Source: Glycomyces salinus
GTDB lineage: Bacteria; Actinomycetota; Actinomycetes; Mycobacteriales; Micromonosporaceae
Assembly: GCF_016428645.1 (NCBI RefSeq)
Contig: NZ_JAELXW010000008.1
Span: 1-64,000, forward strand
DNA: 64,000 nt
Direction: 5' to 3'
The notes beneath the pieces were generated by a model. That model was not told the DNA's origin. It made no database searches and worked only from the letters and a program-made list of their open reading frames with translations. The translations under genes and the position numbers were made by a program. The number at the start of each line of letters is the position of its first letter. Position 1 is the stretch's first letter. Of the stretch, positions 29,622 to 37,816 are shown one piece after another.

Positions 29622-30059
29622 ATGGCACTGAAACGACTGGACCACACCGGCATCGTGGTCGAAGACCTCCCGGCCGCCATCGCGTTCTTCGTCGAACTCG
29701 GCATGGAGCTGGAAGGCCAGGCGTCGATGGAAGGCGAATGGGTGGACAAACTCATCGCCCTGGACGGCGTCCGCGCCGACATCGCCATGCTCCGCACCCC
29801 GGACGGCAACGGCCGAGTCGAACTGTCGACGATCCGCACCCCACCGGCCACCGGCAGCGCCCCATGGGAACCGGTGAGCACCCCGGGCATCCCGCGCCTC
29901 ACCTTCGTCGTCGACGACGTCGACGACACCCTCGAACGCCTGCGACAGCACGGCGCCGAACGCCTGGGCGAGATGACGCAGTTCGAGGACGTCTACCGCT
30001 ACGTCTACACCCGGGGCCCGGCCGGGGTCATCATCGGCCTGGTGGAGGAGATCCAGTGA
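29622..30059 (+). CDS. VOC/glyoxalase-fold metalloprotein
   Basis: A 145-aa vicinal-oxygen-chelate protein, usually a metal-dependent isomerase, lyase or dioxygenase. His8 in RLDHTGIVV, a Glu in GRVELSTI near 67 and the terminal GLVEEI fit the two betaalphabetabetabeta modules and metal ligands. The ATG at 29622 gives the common MALKRLDH start; a GTG at 29610 overlapping the preceding stop (GTGA) is an equally coupled alternative adding four residues. Function is unknown; proximity to a thiol-dioxygenase-like cupin suggests sulfur or lactone metabolism. Confidence 0.8.
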   Translation: MALKRLDHTGIVVEDLPAAIAFFVELGMELEGQASMEGEWVDKLIALDGVRADIAMLRTPDGNGRVELSTIRTPPATGSAPWEPVSTPGIPRLTFVVDDVDDTLERLRQHGAERLGEMTQFEDVYRYVYTRGPAGVIIGLVEEIQ

Positions 30060-30199
30060 AACCGGACCGAACCGCCGCACCCGCGTCGCTGGCACGGCGC
30101 GCGCGAACTCCGGACGGCCGTGCGGAATTCATGCGGGATCCGTGCGGTGCCGGTCGTATCCTGCCATCGGCATAAACCCCCACCGAAAGGATCATGCCG

Positions 30200-30460
30200 A
30201 TGAAACGCCTGCGCTTGACCGTCTGCGCCCTGGGAATCGCCGTCTTCGGCGCGCTCGGCGCCCTCGTCCCCTCGGCCGCCCAAGCCCACCCGCACGACTG
30301 GGACGACTTCACCTATTGGGGCGCGTACCCCACTTCAGCGGACTGCATCGATACGGGATGGACGCTGTCACACCGATACAACTGGCACGCCTTCACGTGC
30401 GGCGTGAGCAATAATGACGGCCGCTGGGTCTACACCCTGTGGTACGTCCCCACGACTTGA
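30200..30460 (+). CDS. Small secreted protein
   Basis: An 86-aa protein with a clear Sec signal (MKRLRL, hydrophobic core, SAAQA cleavage near residue 30). The mature domain of about 56 residues is rich in Trp/Tyr/His and has two Cys (in SADCID and FTCGVS) that could form a disulfide. The ATG at 30200 is chosen because GAAAGGA lies 8 nt upstream; an ATG at 30194 is too close to it. I do not recognise a family. It resembles short single-domain secreted peptides common in actinomycetes. Confidence 0.6.
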   Translation: MKRLRLTVCALGIAVFGALGALVPSAAQAHPHDWDDFTYWGAYPTSADCIDTGWTLSHRYNWHAFTCGVSNNDGRWVYTLWYVPTT

Positions 30461-30471
30461 GCTCGAGACCG

Positions 30472-30517
30472 GCGCGATCGCCTCGTTTCCGCCCGACCGG
30501 AAACGGAGCCATCGCGC
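30472..30517. terminator. Bidirectional imperfect hairpin terminator
   Basis: A 20-bp inverted repeat (left arm 30472-30491, right arm 30498-30517, three mismatches, 6-nt loop) fills the gap between the stop of the small secreted protein and the stop of the DeoR gene. Confidence 0.7.
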
Positions 30518-31330
30518 TCAAGTGATCGGGCCCGGGTCGATGACGTCGACGGCCACGCCGGTCTCGCGGAGCGCGAAGATCTCTTCGGTCGAAGTCTCGG
30601 CGTCGGTGATGACCGCCCGGAAGGCCGCCACGCTCCCGTGCATGTGGGTGGCGGCCTTTCCGAACTTCGTGTGGTCGATCAGCAGCAGGGCCTCGGAGCC
30701 GGATCCGACCATGGCCTCCTTGATCTCGGCGACCTCGCGCACCGGATGGTAGAGGTTGCCGCCGAGGACGGCGGTGGCCGACATCAGGACCACGTCGACA
30801 TGGGTCCGCGCGAGCACCCGGGTGACCTCCGGACCGGTGCAGGAGTTGAACTCGGACTGGAAGCGGCCGCCGAGGAGCGTCACGTCGGCGCGCGGCAGCT
30901 CCTCGGCCATGCGCCCGGCCACGCCGAGCGAGTTGGTGACCACCGAGAGGTGCTCGGTACCGGCTTTGCGCAGCTCCGCCGCCAGCGGCAGGACGGTGCT
31001 GGAATCGTCGACCAGGATCGTCTCGCCCGAGCTGATGTAGCGGACCGCCGCCGCGCACAGCGCGGCCTTCAGCTCCAAGTTGACGCCTTCGCGGAACCTG
31101 GTCGCGGTCTCCATGGTGAGCATCGGGAACGCCACCGCCAGGCCGCGTTCCTTCCGCAGCAGGTTCCGGGAGGCCAGCCGGTCGAGATCGCGGTGCATCG
31201 TCATGAGGCTGACGTTGAAATGGTCGGCGAGCTCGGCGATGCGGATCTCCCCCGCCTCGGCGACGCGGCTGAGAATGGCCTGGCGCCGCTCCTCGACGAC
31301 CGCTTGGGACGGCCGCGATTTCACGGGCAT
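30518..31330 (-). CDS. DeoR-family transcriptional regulator
   Basis: A 270-aa DeoR/GlpR-type repressor. The N-terminal HTH (IRIAELADHFNVSLMTMHRDLD, about residues 25-60) is followed by the DeoRC phosphosugar-sensing domain (about 75-250) with the conserved ETILVDDSSTVLPLA and LLIDHTKFGKAA segments. The ATG at 31330 has GGAGG 5 nt upstream and lies inside the last codons of the dehydrogenase gene, so it is coupled to the polyol operon. It probably represses that operon through GTTAAC-type palindromes upstream of the binding-protein gene and responds to a phosphorylated sugar or polyol. The effector is inferred. Confidence 0.87.
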   Translation of the reverse strand: MPVKSRPSQAVVEERRQAILSRVAEAGEIRIAELADHFNVSLMTMHRDLDRLASRNLLRKERGLAVAFPMLTMETATRFREGVNLELKAALCAAAVRYISSGETILVDDSSTVLPLAAELRKAGTEHLSVVTNSLGVAGRMAEELPRADVTLLGGRFQSEFNSCTGPEVTRVLARTHVDVVLMSATAVLGGNLYHPVREVAEIKEAMVGSGSEALLLIDHTKFGKAATHMHGSVAAFRAVITDAETSTEEIFALRETGVAVDVIDPGPIT

Positions 31331-32454
31331 CGGACCTCCGTCTTCTCGGCGTTCCATCGGTTGGCGGTGAACGCCAGCTTACCCGAGGCCGAGTCCGCGG
31401 CTGCGGACTCGGACCTCGGGCGGCCGTGTCTACGACGTGTTTCATCCTCCACATCGGTTAACGGTCGGATTTGGAGTTTGCGTCCGGTGCCGGCGCGGAA
31501 GGTCTCGATCGCTTTGGTGTACTGGTCGAGTCCGAAGGTGTGGCTGGTCATCGCTTCGGCGTCGATCACGCCCTTGGCCAGCAGGTCGACCGCACGGCCG
31601 AAGGAGTGGAGGACTGCCATGGAGCCGACGATGTGGATCTCGTCTTTGTAGACCCGGAACGGCGAGAAGTTCGCCGTGGCCGATTCGGAGGCGACCCCGA
31701 AGACCTGGAACGTCCCGCCCTTGCGGACCCGGGTCAGACCGTCCTCGATCGCCGGGACCGCGCCGGTGCAGTCGATGACGACCTCCCAGCCCTCGGGCCG
31801 GTCCAACTCGTCGGCTGCGGTGGCGGTGGCGTCGGCCGCCAGGCGCTCGGCCACGGCCAGCCGGTCGGTGTTCAGATCGACCACCGACACGCTCGCGGCC
31901 CCGGCGAAGCGGGCCAGTTGGGCCATCATCAGGCCCATCGTGCCGGCCCCGTAGACCAGGTAATGCGCCCCGATCCGTCCCGGCAGCAGGTCGAAGCCGT
32001 GGACGGCGCACGAGAGCGGCTCGATCAGCGGCGCGTGGTCGAGCGAGACCCACTCGGGCAGCCGGTAGCAGTTCGCGGCCGGGGCCGCGCAGTACTCGGC
32101 GGTCGCGCCCGGGGAGCGGATGACGCCGATGGCGTTGTACCGCTCGCACAGGTTCCCGCGGCCGATCTTGCAGTAGTGGCAGGTCCGGCACGGCAGGTTC
32201 GGGTCGACCGCGACCCGGTCGCCGACGGCGAAGTCGTCGACCCCGGGGCCGACGGCGGTGACGGTGCCGGCGAACTCGTGGCCGGGCACGATCGGGTAGA
32301 CCGTGCCCTCCAGGTCGCCGTCGAGCACGTGGATGTCCGTGCCGCACACCCCGACGCCCGCCACGGACATGACGACCTCGCCGGGACCGGGCGCCGGGTC
32401 GGCGACGATGGCGGTGGCGATCTCGCCGGGCGCTTCGATCAGGACTGCTCGCAT
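31321..32454 (-). CDS. Zinc-dependent polyol/alcohol dehydrogenase (sorbitol/threonine dehydrogenase family)
   Basis: A 377-aa medium-chain dehydrogenase. Catalytic zinc ligands are C37 (GVCGTD) and H59/E60 (PGHEF), and the structural zinc site is C89, C92, C95, C103. The NAD motif is YGAGTMGLMMAQLAR near residue 172. It likely oxidises an imported polyol to a ketose. The start overlaps the permease stop (TAATG). The last about 35 residues after RKLQIRP are not part of the family core; they read through a strong hairpin and overlap the DeoR start, so the native stop may have been lost. The specific polyol is unknown. Confidence 0.85.
   Translation of the reverse strand: MRAVLIEAPGEIATAIVADPAPGPGEVVMSVAGVGVCGTDIHVLDGDLEGTVYPIVPGHEFAGTVTAVGPGVDDFAVGDRVAVDPNLPCRTCHYCKIGRGNLCERYNAIGVIRSPGATAEYCAAPAANCYRLPEWVSLDHAPLIEPLSCAVHGFDLLPGRIGAHYLVYGAGTMGLMMAQLARFAGAASVSVVDLNTDRLAVAERLAADATATAADELDRPEGWEVVIDCTGAVPAIEDGLTRVRKGGTFQVFGVASESATANFSPFRVYKDEIHIVGSMAVLHSFGRAVDLLAKGVIDAEAMTSHTFGLDQYTKAIETFRAGTGRKLQIRPLTDVEDETRRRHGRPRSESAAADSASGKLAFTANRWNAEKTEVRCP
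31382..31420. terminator. Hairpin inside the 3' extension of the dehydrogenase gene
   Basis: A 17-bp stem with one bulged base (left 31382-31398, right 31403-31420) around a GGCT loop. Its strength and position, just past the end of the conserved dehydrogenase domain and before the DeoR gene, suggest an attenuator or ancestral terminator that now lies within a coding extension. Confidence 0.45.
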
Positions 32455-33347
32455 TACTTGACAGCTCCTAGGGTCAGGCCGCGCACGAGCCACTTCTGGG
32501 CGATCCATCCGGCCAGGATCACCGGGAAGGCGGCCATGGTGGCGGCGGCGGACAATCGGGCGAGGAACAGGCCCTCGCTGGTGATGAACCCGGTGAGGAA
32601 CACCGGCACGGTCGCCGCCCGCGTCGAGGTCAGCGAGACGGCGAAGAAGAACTCGTTCCACGCGAAGATGAAGCAGATCAGCGCCGTGGCCGCCAGGCCG
32701 GGCGCGATCATCGGCAGGATGATCTTGCGGACCTCGGTGAAGAAGCCCGCCCCGTCGACCTTGGCCGCCTCCAGCACCGCCGTCGGCACCTCCAGCAGGA
32801 ACGAGCGGATCATCCAGACGGCGATCGGCAGGTTCATGGCCGTGTAGACCAGCGAGAGCATGGTGGCGTTGTCGAGCACACCGACGTTGTTGGCGATGAT
32901 GTAGAGCGGCAGGATGATCGCGGCCGGCGGCATGAACCGGGTCGAGATGAAGAAGAACAGCGAGTCCCGCCATCGGCCGACCGGCGCGAGCGAGAGCGCG
33001 TACGCGGCCGGGGTGGCCAGGACGATGACCAGGATCGTCGACCCGATCGAGGCCATGAGGGAGTTGAGCAGGAACGGCGTGAAGTCGCGGCCGAGGATCG
33101 CCTCGAACTGGTCGAGGGTGGGTGTGAAGACGAACGCGGGCGGGTCGGTCGAGGCGTCGGCCTCCCGTTTGAACCCGGAGACGAACATCCAAGCCACCGG
33201 GAAGAAGAACACCAGCGCCGCCGCCCAGGCCAGCAGCGCGACCCAGGTCGAGTGCAGGCGGCGGCGCCACGCGTACGCGGCGCCGCGGCGCCGCACGGGC
33301 GCGGCGGCCGTGCCCGGCGGGCTGGTCGTGTCAGATTCGGTCAGCAT
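32454..33347 (-). CDS. Polyol-type ABC transporter permease (MalG-like)
   Basis: A 297-aa permease. A basic N-terminus of about 35 residues precedes spans starting WVALLAWAAALVFFFPVAWM. The periplasmic segment FTPTLDQFEAILG and the EAA loop VLEAAKVDGAGFFTEVRKI near residue 200 are present, and the protein ends GLTLGAVK. It is of the SmoG/MtlG-like subgroup that imports mannitol, sorbitol or similar polyols. It lies between its partner permease (3-bp gap) and the polyol dehydrogenase (one-base overlap). Confidence 0.87.
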   Translation of the reverse strand: MLTESDTTSPPGTAAAPVRRRGAAYAWRRRLHSTWVALLAWAAALVFFFPVAWMFVSGFKREADASTDPPAFVFTPTLDQFEAILGRDFTPFLLNSLMASIGSTILVIVLATPAAYALSLAPVGRWRDSLFFFISTRFMPPAAIILPLYIIANNVGVLDNATMLSLVYTAMNLPIAVWMIRSFLLEVPTAVLEAAKVDGAGFFTEVRKIILPMIAPGLAATALICFIFAWNEFFFAVSLTSTRAATVPVFLTGFITSEGLFLARLSAAATMAAFPVILAGWIAQKWLVRGLTLGAVK

Positions 33348-33350
33348 CGC

Positions 33351-34310
33351 TCACCTCGCCTCCTCTCGGAACATGCTCGCGAACACCCGCAGCGCGAACA
33401 TGGCGATCACGATCGTGCCCGCGACGACGACGACGCCGGCCGCGGCCGCCTCACCGACCTCGAATGCGCGGAAGGTGCGCTGGTAGATGAAGTACGGCAG
33501 GTTCGTGGTCGCCTGGCCCGGGCCGCCCTGGGTGATCAGGTAGATCGGATCGAAGGTCTGGACGATGAAGATCGAGCCCAGCAGGACCGCCAGCTCGATG
33601 AACCGGCGCAGCTGCGGGAACGTGATCCGCACGAAGATCGCGCCGGGCCCGGCCCCGTCGATCCGGGCCGCCTCGAGCAGCTCCGGGTTCTGGCTCTGGA
33701 GCCCGGCGAGCACGATCAGCATCATGAACGGCGTCCACTGCCAGACCAGCATGAGCACCAGCGAGAACATCGGATGCTCCGAGACCCAGTCGACCCGGTC
33801 GACCCCGAACGGGGACAGCGCCCAGTTCAGGACCCCGTAGACCGGGTTCAGCATGGCGTGCTTCCAGATCAGCGCCGCCGCGGCCGGCATCGCCAGGAAC
33901 GGCGTGATCAGCAGCGTCCGCACGATGCTGCGGCCCAGGAACTTCTGGTCCAGCAGCACCGCCAGCGCGATACCGAGGATCATCGACAGCAGCACCACGG
34001 TCGCGGTCAGGAACACGGTGTTGAAGACGGCGCCGCGGAACTGCGCGTCGCCCAGCACCGCCCCGTAGTTGGCGAAGCCGGCGAAGCCCGCCTCGTCGGG
34101 GCGCAGCAGGTTGCGGTCCTGGAAGCTGTAGTAGACCGTCGCTGCGAACGGCAACTGCGTCAGCACGATCACCAGCAGCAGCGCCGGCAGCAGCGGGCCC
34201 CGCCGCTTCCACCGCTCGCCCACGGGCAGTTTGGGCTCCTTCTTCGGAGCCCCCGGGCCGCGGCGCTCTCGCGCCGCGACCGGGGATTCAGTGGCGGTCA
34301 TCGGCCTCAC
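33351..34310 (-). CDS. Polyol-type ABC transporter permease (MalF-like)
   Basis: A 319-aa permease. A Pro/Lys/Arg-rich N-terminus of about 38 residues is followed by six spans (first: GPLLPALLLVIVLTQLPFAA). YYSFQDRNLL and the EAA loop LLEAARIDGAGPGAIFVRI near residue 220 are typical of the SmoF/MtlF subgroup. The GTG at 34310 overlaps the binding-protein stop (GTGA); an ATG at 34301 is an alternative start three codons in. It forms the channel with the 32454 permease. Confidence 0.86.
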   Translation of the reverse strand: MRPMTATESPVAARERRGPGAPKKEPKLPVGERWKRRGPLLPALLLVIVLTQLPFAATVYYSFQDRNLLRPDEAGFAGFANYGAVLGDAQFRGAVFNTVFLTATVVLLSMILGIALAVLLDQKFLGRSIVRTLLITPFLAMPAAAALIWKHAMLNPVYGVLNWALSPFGVDRVDWVSEHPMFSLVLMLVWQWTPFMMLIVLAGLQSQNPELLEAARIDGAGPGAIFVRITFPQLRRFIELAVLLGSIFIVQTFDPIYLITQGGPGQATTNLPYFIYQRTFRAFEVGEAAAAGVVVVAGTIVIAMFALRVFASMFREEAR

Positions 34311-35665
34311 TGGTCCCTGTATCCGCCCTCGTCTGCCACTTCCTCGGCGTAGCCCTGGGCTTTCTCCAGGGCCTCCTCGACCGTCTGGTTCCCGGCGATC
34401 GCCGCCGAGATCTCCTGGGCCACACGGGTGCCGAGATCCTGGAACTCCGGGATGGAGATGTACTGGACGCCCGCCCAGTTCTGCTCGTACAGGCCCGGCT
34501 GGTTCACGTCGACGTTCTGGATCGCCTCCAGGGTCTGCGGAGCGAACGCCTCGGCGGCCTCCATGTACTCGGGGATCTCATAGGTCGAGGCGCGGCTGCC
34601 CGGCGGGACGCGCGTCCAGCCCAGTTCCTCGCCGACCAGGTGCATGTAGTCCTTGCCGGTCGCCCAGGCCATGAACTCCCAGGCCGCGTCCTTGGACTCC
34701 GAGGTCTCCGGGACCGCCAGGGACCAGGCCCACAGCCAGCCCGAGGAGTCGGTCTCCATGACCGGCGCGGGCACGTAGCCCATGTTCCCGGCCGCGTCGG
34801 AGGACTCGGGGTCCTCCAGGACGCTCGCGCCGACCGTGGCGTCCAGCCACATCGCCGCGTTGCCCTGGCTGGTCGCGGTCAGGCACTCGCTGAACCCGGC
34901 GTTGGCCGCGCCGGGCTCGCCGTACTCGCTGACCAGGTCCACGTAGAACTGCACGGCTTCGACCGTCTCGGAGCTCGTCAGCTGGGCGTTCCAGTCCTCG
35001 TCGTACCAGCGGCCCCCGAAGGTGTTGATCACCGTGTTCAGCGGGGCGAGCACCTCGCCCCAGCCGGCGAGGCCGCGCAGGCAGATACCGGCCACGTCGT
35101 TGTCGGGGTCGTTGAGCTCGGCGGCCAGGTCGGCGACCTCGTCCCAGGTCGGGTTCTCCGGCATGGTGACTCCGGCGGCCTCGAACAGGTCCGTGCGGTA
35201 CATCAGGAACGACGACTCGCCGTAGAACGGCACCGCGTACAGGCTGTCCTCGTAGGTCAGCGCCTCGCGGACCGGGGTGAGCAGGTCGTCGACGTCGTAG
35301 TCGGGGTCGCTGGCGTAATCGTCCAGGTTGGTCAGCCATTCGTTCTCGGCCCAGATCGGCGTCTCGTAGGTGCCGATGGTGACGATGTCGTACTGGCCCG
35401 ACCCGGTCGCGATGTCCTGGGTGACCCGGTCGCGCAGTTCGTTCTCGGGCAGGACCACGAACTCGACGTCGATGCCGGTCTCCTCCTCGAAGTGGGTGGA
35501 GAGCTCTTCGATGTCCTGCATCTGCGGGTTGGCTACGGTCGCGATGGTGATCGACTCGCCGTCGCCGTTCCCACCGCCGCCCGCGCCGGAGCAGGCACTG
35601 GCCGCAAGGACCACCGCCACTGATCCGGCCACGAGGGCACGCTGCTTGATGGAAGGGGATTTCAT
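34307..35665 (-). CDS. Polyol-type solute-binding lipoprotein (SmoE/MtlE-like)
   Basis: A 452-aa binding protein with a lipobox SAC (Cys25). The segments FVVLPENELRDRVTQDIATG and QYDIVTIGTYETPIWAENEW (about residues 65-105) are characteristic of the sorbitol/mannitol-binding SmoE group. The ATG at 35665 follows GAGGAGG. It is the first gene of the operon binding protein, two permeases, dehydrogenase, DeoR. The operon lacks its ATPase; the SmoK-type ATPase usually present is missing. Palindromic GTTAAC sites lie upstream. The ligand is likely a hexitol or pentitol. Confidence 0.88.
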   Translation of the reverse strand: MKSPSIKQRALVAGSVAVVLAASACSGAGGGGNGDGESITIATVANPQMQDIEELSTHFEEETGIDVEFVVLPENELRDRVTQDIATGSGQYDIVTIGTYETPIWAENEWLTNLDDYASDPDYDVDDLLTPVREALTYEDSLYAVPFYGESSFLMYRTDLFEAAGVTMPENPTWDEVADLAAELNDPDNDVAGICLRGLAGWGEVLAPLNTVINTFGGRWYDEDWNAQLTSSETVEAVQFYVDLVSEYGEPGAANAGFSECLTATSQGNAAMWLDATVGASVLEDPESSDAAGNMGYVPAPVMETDSSGWLWAWSLAVPETSESKDAAWEFMAWATGKDYMHLVGEELGWTRVPPGSRASTYEIPEYMEAAEAFAPQTLEAIQNVDVNQPGLYEQNWAGVQYISIPEFQDLGTRVAQEISAAIAGNQTVEEALEKAQGYAEEVADEGGYRDQ

Positions 35666-35758
35666 CAGGACCTCCTCGTCCTCAACACGCCAGAACAGCG
35701 TGCCGTCTCCATTCTTTGAGCGGATATGCAGTTGTGAAGCCGGTAGACTCAAGAATCT

Positions 35759-35800
35759 ATCATAAAATGATCCTCTGTTAACACACTACTAGTTAACTAG
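35759..35800. promoter_or_regulatory. GTTAAC palindromes and -10-like box upstream of the polyol operon
   Basis: TGTTAACA (35776-35783) and the perfect 12-bp palindrome CTAGTTAACTAG (35789-35800) lie with centres 15 bp apart. TATGAT, a good -10 element on the minus strand, lies at 35759-35764. These AT-rich repeats in a GC-rich genome are the probable binding sites of the operon-encoded DeoR protein. No clear -35 was found. Confidence 0.5.
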
Positions 35801-35872
35801 AGTGATATACAACACTTCAAATGGAAAATCAGCAGCCCTGGGAAGCGGTCGATGGAACAACCACCCTGGTAG

Positions 35873-36058
35873 GAGTACGGGGGGCATGAGGGGTTCGGCG
35901 TCGACGCCTACGCCGAGCGGATCGGCCACCACGGCCCGCTGCGGCCGGACCTGGCGACCTTCAAGTCCCTGCACCGGTCCCACGTCGCGAACGTGCCGTT
36001 CGAGAACCTCGACGTCATGCCCGGCAGAGGCCGAGCGGCTCTGGCGGAATCTTCGTGA
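35873..36058 (+). pseudogene. Arylamine N-acetyltransferase N-terminal fragment
   Basis: An open stretch without a start codon translates to GFGVDAYAERIGHHGPLRPD, then LHRSHVANVPFENLDVMPGR, matching the first about 45 residues of arylamine N-acetyltransferases (about 280 aa), which acetylate aromatic amines from acetyl-CoA. The match stops near 36030 and a stop follows at 36056-36058. The catalytic Cys region and the rest are absent. An in-frame TAG at 35870 precedes the fragment. It is a remnant, broken next to a transposase fragment. Confidence 0.7.
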
Positions 36059-36085
36059 TCGCAGTGCTCAGCTGGGGCAGAGGAT

Positions 36086-36460
36086 TCACTTGCGCAGCAG
36101 GTGGAACCCGACCCTGCCATCCATCTGCCGCTTGATCATCTCGACGCGGTTGACATGTCTTTCGACCACTCCGGAGCTGTAGGGCAAGGTGAGTCCGTCG
36201 ACGACGGCGTCCCAGTCCTTGTACAACCCGGTCGCGAAGCTCGCCAAGGGAGCGATGCCGCTCGCCTGAGCGGCCTTGATCCAGGTCTCTAGTTCCCGGC
36301 CCCGGCGTTCGACCAGCATCTGCGCGAAGTCGGCGGCGAGCTCGCGAGTGACCCGCAAAGTCGGTGAGCGGTCGCAGGTCTTGTCGAGCTCGGCGGCCTG
36401 GCCCGGGGTCAGGCTCGCGGGATGGCAGGTGGTCCAGATCGTCGCCCCCCGGACCGAAGG
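36086..36460 (-). pseudogene. ISL3-family transposase C-terminal fragment
   Basis: On the minus strand about 125 residues match the end of ISL3 (IS204/IS1001/IS1165) DDE transposases: ELDKTCDRSPTLRVTRELAA, LYKDWDAVVDGLTLPYSSG, then VVERHVNRVEMIKRQMDGR and FHLLRK before a stop. The N-terminal zinc ribbon and the first two catalytic acids are missing, so it is not functional. No terminal inverted repeats were recognised. It abuts the truncated N-acetyltransferase, marking an old insertion followed by deletion. The upstream 236 bp to 36696 contain no feature I can support. Confidence 0.75.
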
Positions 36461-36696
36461 TCCGGGATCCGCCGGTTCGTCCACTGCTGTTTGAGGCGGT
36501 GCCGGGACCGCGAGACAGGTGCGCGGGCCCAATTCCGCATTCCGGTCAAAGTGGATTCTCAGATCCCGACACGGCGAGTCCACGCGGCAAGGCGGGCGCT
36601 GATCAGTCGCGGCACCGTGGCGTCTACAGAGAACTGAGATGGACCGCGGCCGGATACAATCAGGGAGTTGAGATCTCACTGGCGATAGGATTCTTC

Positions 36697-37695
36697 ATGG
36701 CCGGTCACCCCTCTCCCGACTATCGCAACATTCCCGGAGCGAGCAGGGCGCATACCCTGCCCGGGCCCGGAATACCCCCACATTCGGAGCCGCCTCGCCC
36801 AGGGTTCTGGCGCAGAGTCGGGAAATTCTGCAAGAAGCCCTTGACCATGTTCGTCGCCGGCGGCGTCGTGGCCGTGTTCGGCGGCGGATTCCTCACCTTC
36901 TCCGACCAATTCATCGCCGGTGCCATCAGCGACGCGGCCGATCAGGCGTTGAACGATCCGATCTTTCCCTACACCGTCAAACTGATGCACCCTCCGCCTT
37001 ATCAAACCGGGCACGTGCTCCCGGATACGTTCACCGACGCCGACCTCGAAGACTTCACCTGGGGCGAAGACTACTCAGACCCCGCCTCGGCCAACTGGGC
37101 CGCCGACGAAGGCGGCACGTTCGCGAATTGGGGCCAGTGGGAGATCGCGCTCGAAGGCAAGCGGGACGACATGGTGACGATCACCGACATCTACCCGACG
37201 CAGATCGAATGCTCGGAGCCGCTCAACGGAACCTATTTCCCGCACACCGTCCAAGGCACCGGGGAGAAGCTCGGACTCGGCGCCGAGATCGACGGCGACG
37301 ATACGCGTTTCAAGCAGATCCCCGCCGACGCACCGCTCGGCTTCGAGCCACCGGACCTGTCAGGACTTCCGCCGTTCTCCGAGGGGTCCACGATCACACT
37401 GGACCAGGGCGAGCAGCAGATCCTCACCGTCACGGTCAACGCCGCCGAACAGTACTGCGAATGGGTGATCGCCATCGAGTACCTCGCCGACGGCGAGCGT
37501 CGCACCGATCAGATCGCCCCCGAGGACACCGGGTTCTTCTCGGTCACGGCGACACGCGAACTGAGCGAATACGAGACCGTCGTGGTCCCGTGGACGGTAT
37601 GCGACGACATACAGGCCCACGCCGTAACCGGTCAGAGAGCTCAGGAGATATTCGACGAGTTCAACAGCGAGTACAGGATGGTGGACTGTACCTGA
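36697..37695 (+). CDS. Membrane-anchored protein of unknown function
   Basis: A 332-aa protein. A Pro-rich cytoplasmic N-terminus (about 1-48) and one membrane span (about 49-68, TMFVAGGVVAVFGGGFLTF) are followed by an acidic extracytoplasmic domain of about 260 residues with several Cys (YCEWV, VCDDI, VDCT at the C-terminus). AGGA lies about 7 nt before the ATG. I do not recognise a family. The single-span, large acidic ectodomain form suggests a surface protein. It is convergent with the large TPR gene. Confidence 0.65.
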   Translation: MAGHPSPDYRNIPGASRAHTLPGPGIPPHSEPPRPGFWRRVGKFCKKPLTMFVAGGVVAVFGGGFLTFSDQFIAGAISDAADQALNDPIFPYTVKLMHPPPYQTGHVLPDTFTDADLEDFTWGEDYSDPASANWAADEGGTFANWGQWEIALEGKRDDMVTITDIYPTQIECSEPLNGTYFPHTVQGTGEKLGLGAEIDGDDTRFKQIPADAPLGFEPPDLSGLPPFSEGSTITLDQGEQQILTVTVNAAEQYCEWVIAIEYLADGERRTDQIAPEDTGFFSVTATRELSEYETVVVPWTVCDDIQAHAVTGQRAQEIFDEFNSEYRMVDCT

Positions 37696-37816
37696 GAACC
37701 GGGTCTACCTGGACCTGGAGCCGAGTGGCCCCGGGTTAGGTTGATCCATCCGTCCCGCGACCCGGCGCCCTGCTCCACGCGCCGAGCCGCGGCGGGCCGG
37801 TGGGCGTGTCGGGCGC

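Noticed and set aside
36062-36696. Intact insertion sequence
   Set aside because: Only the transposase C-terminus is present and no terminal inverted repeats or target duplications could be found.
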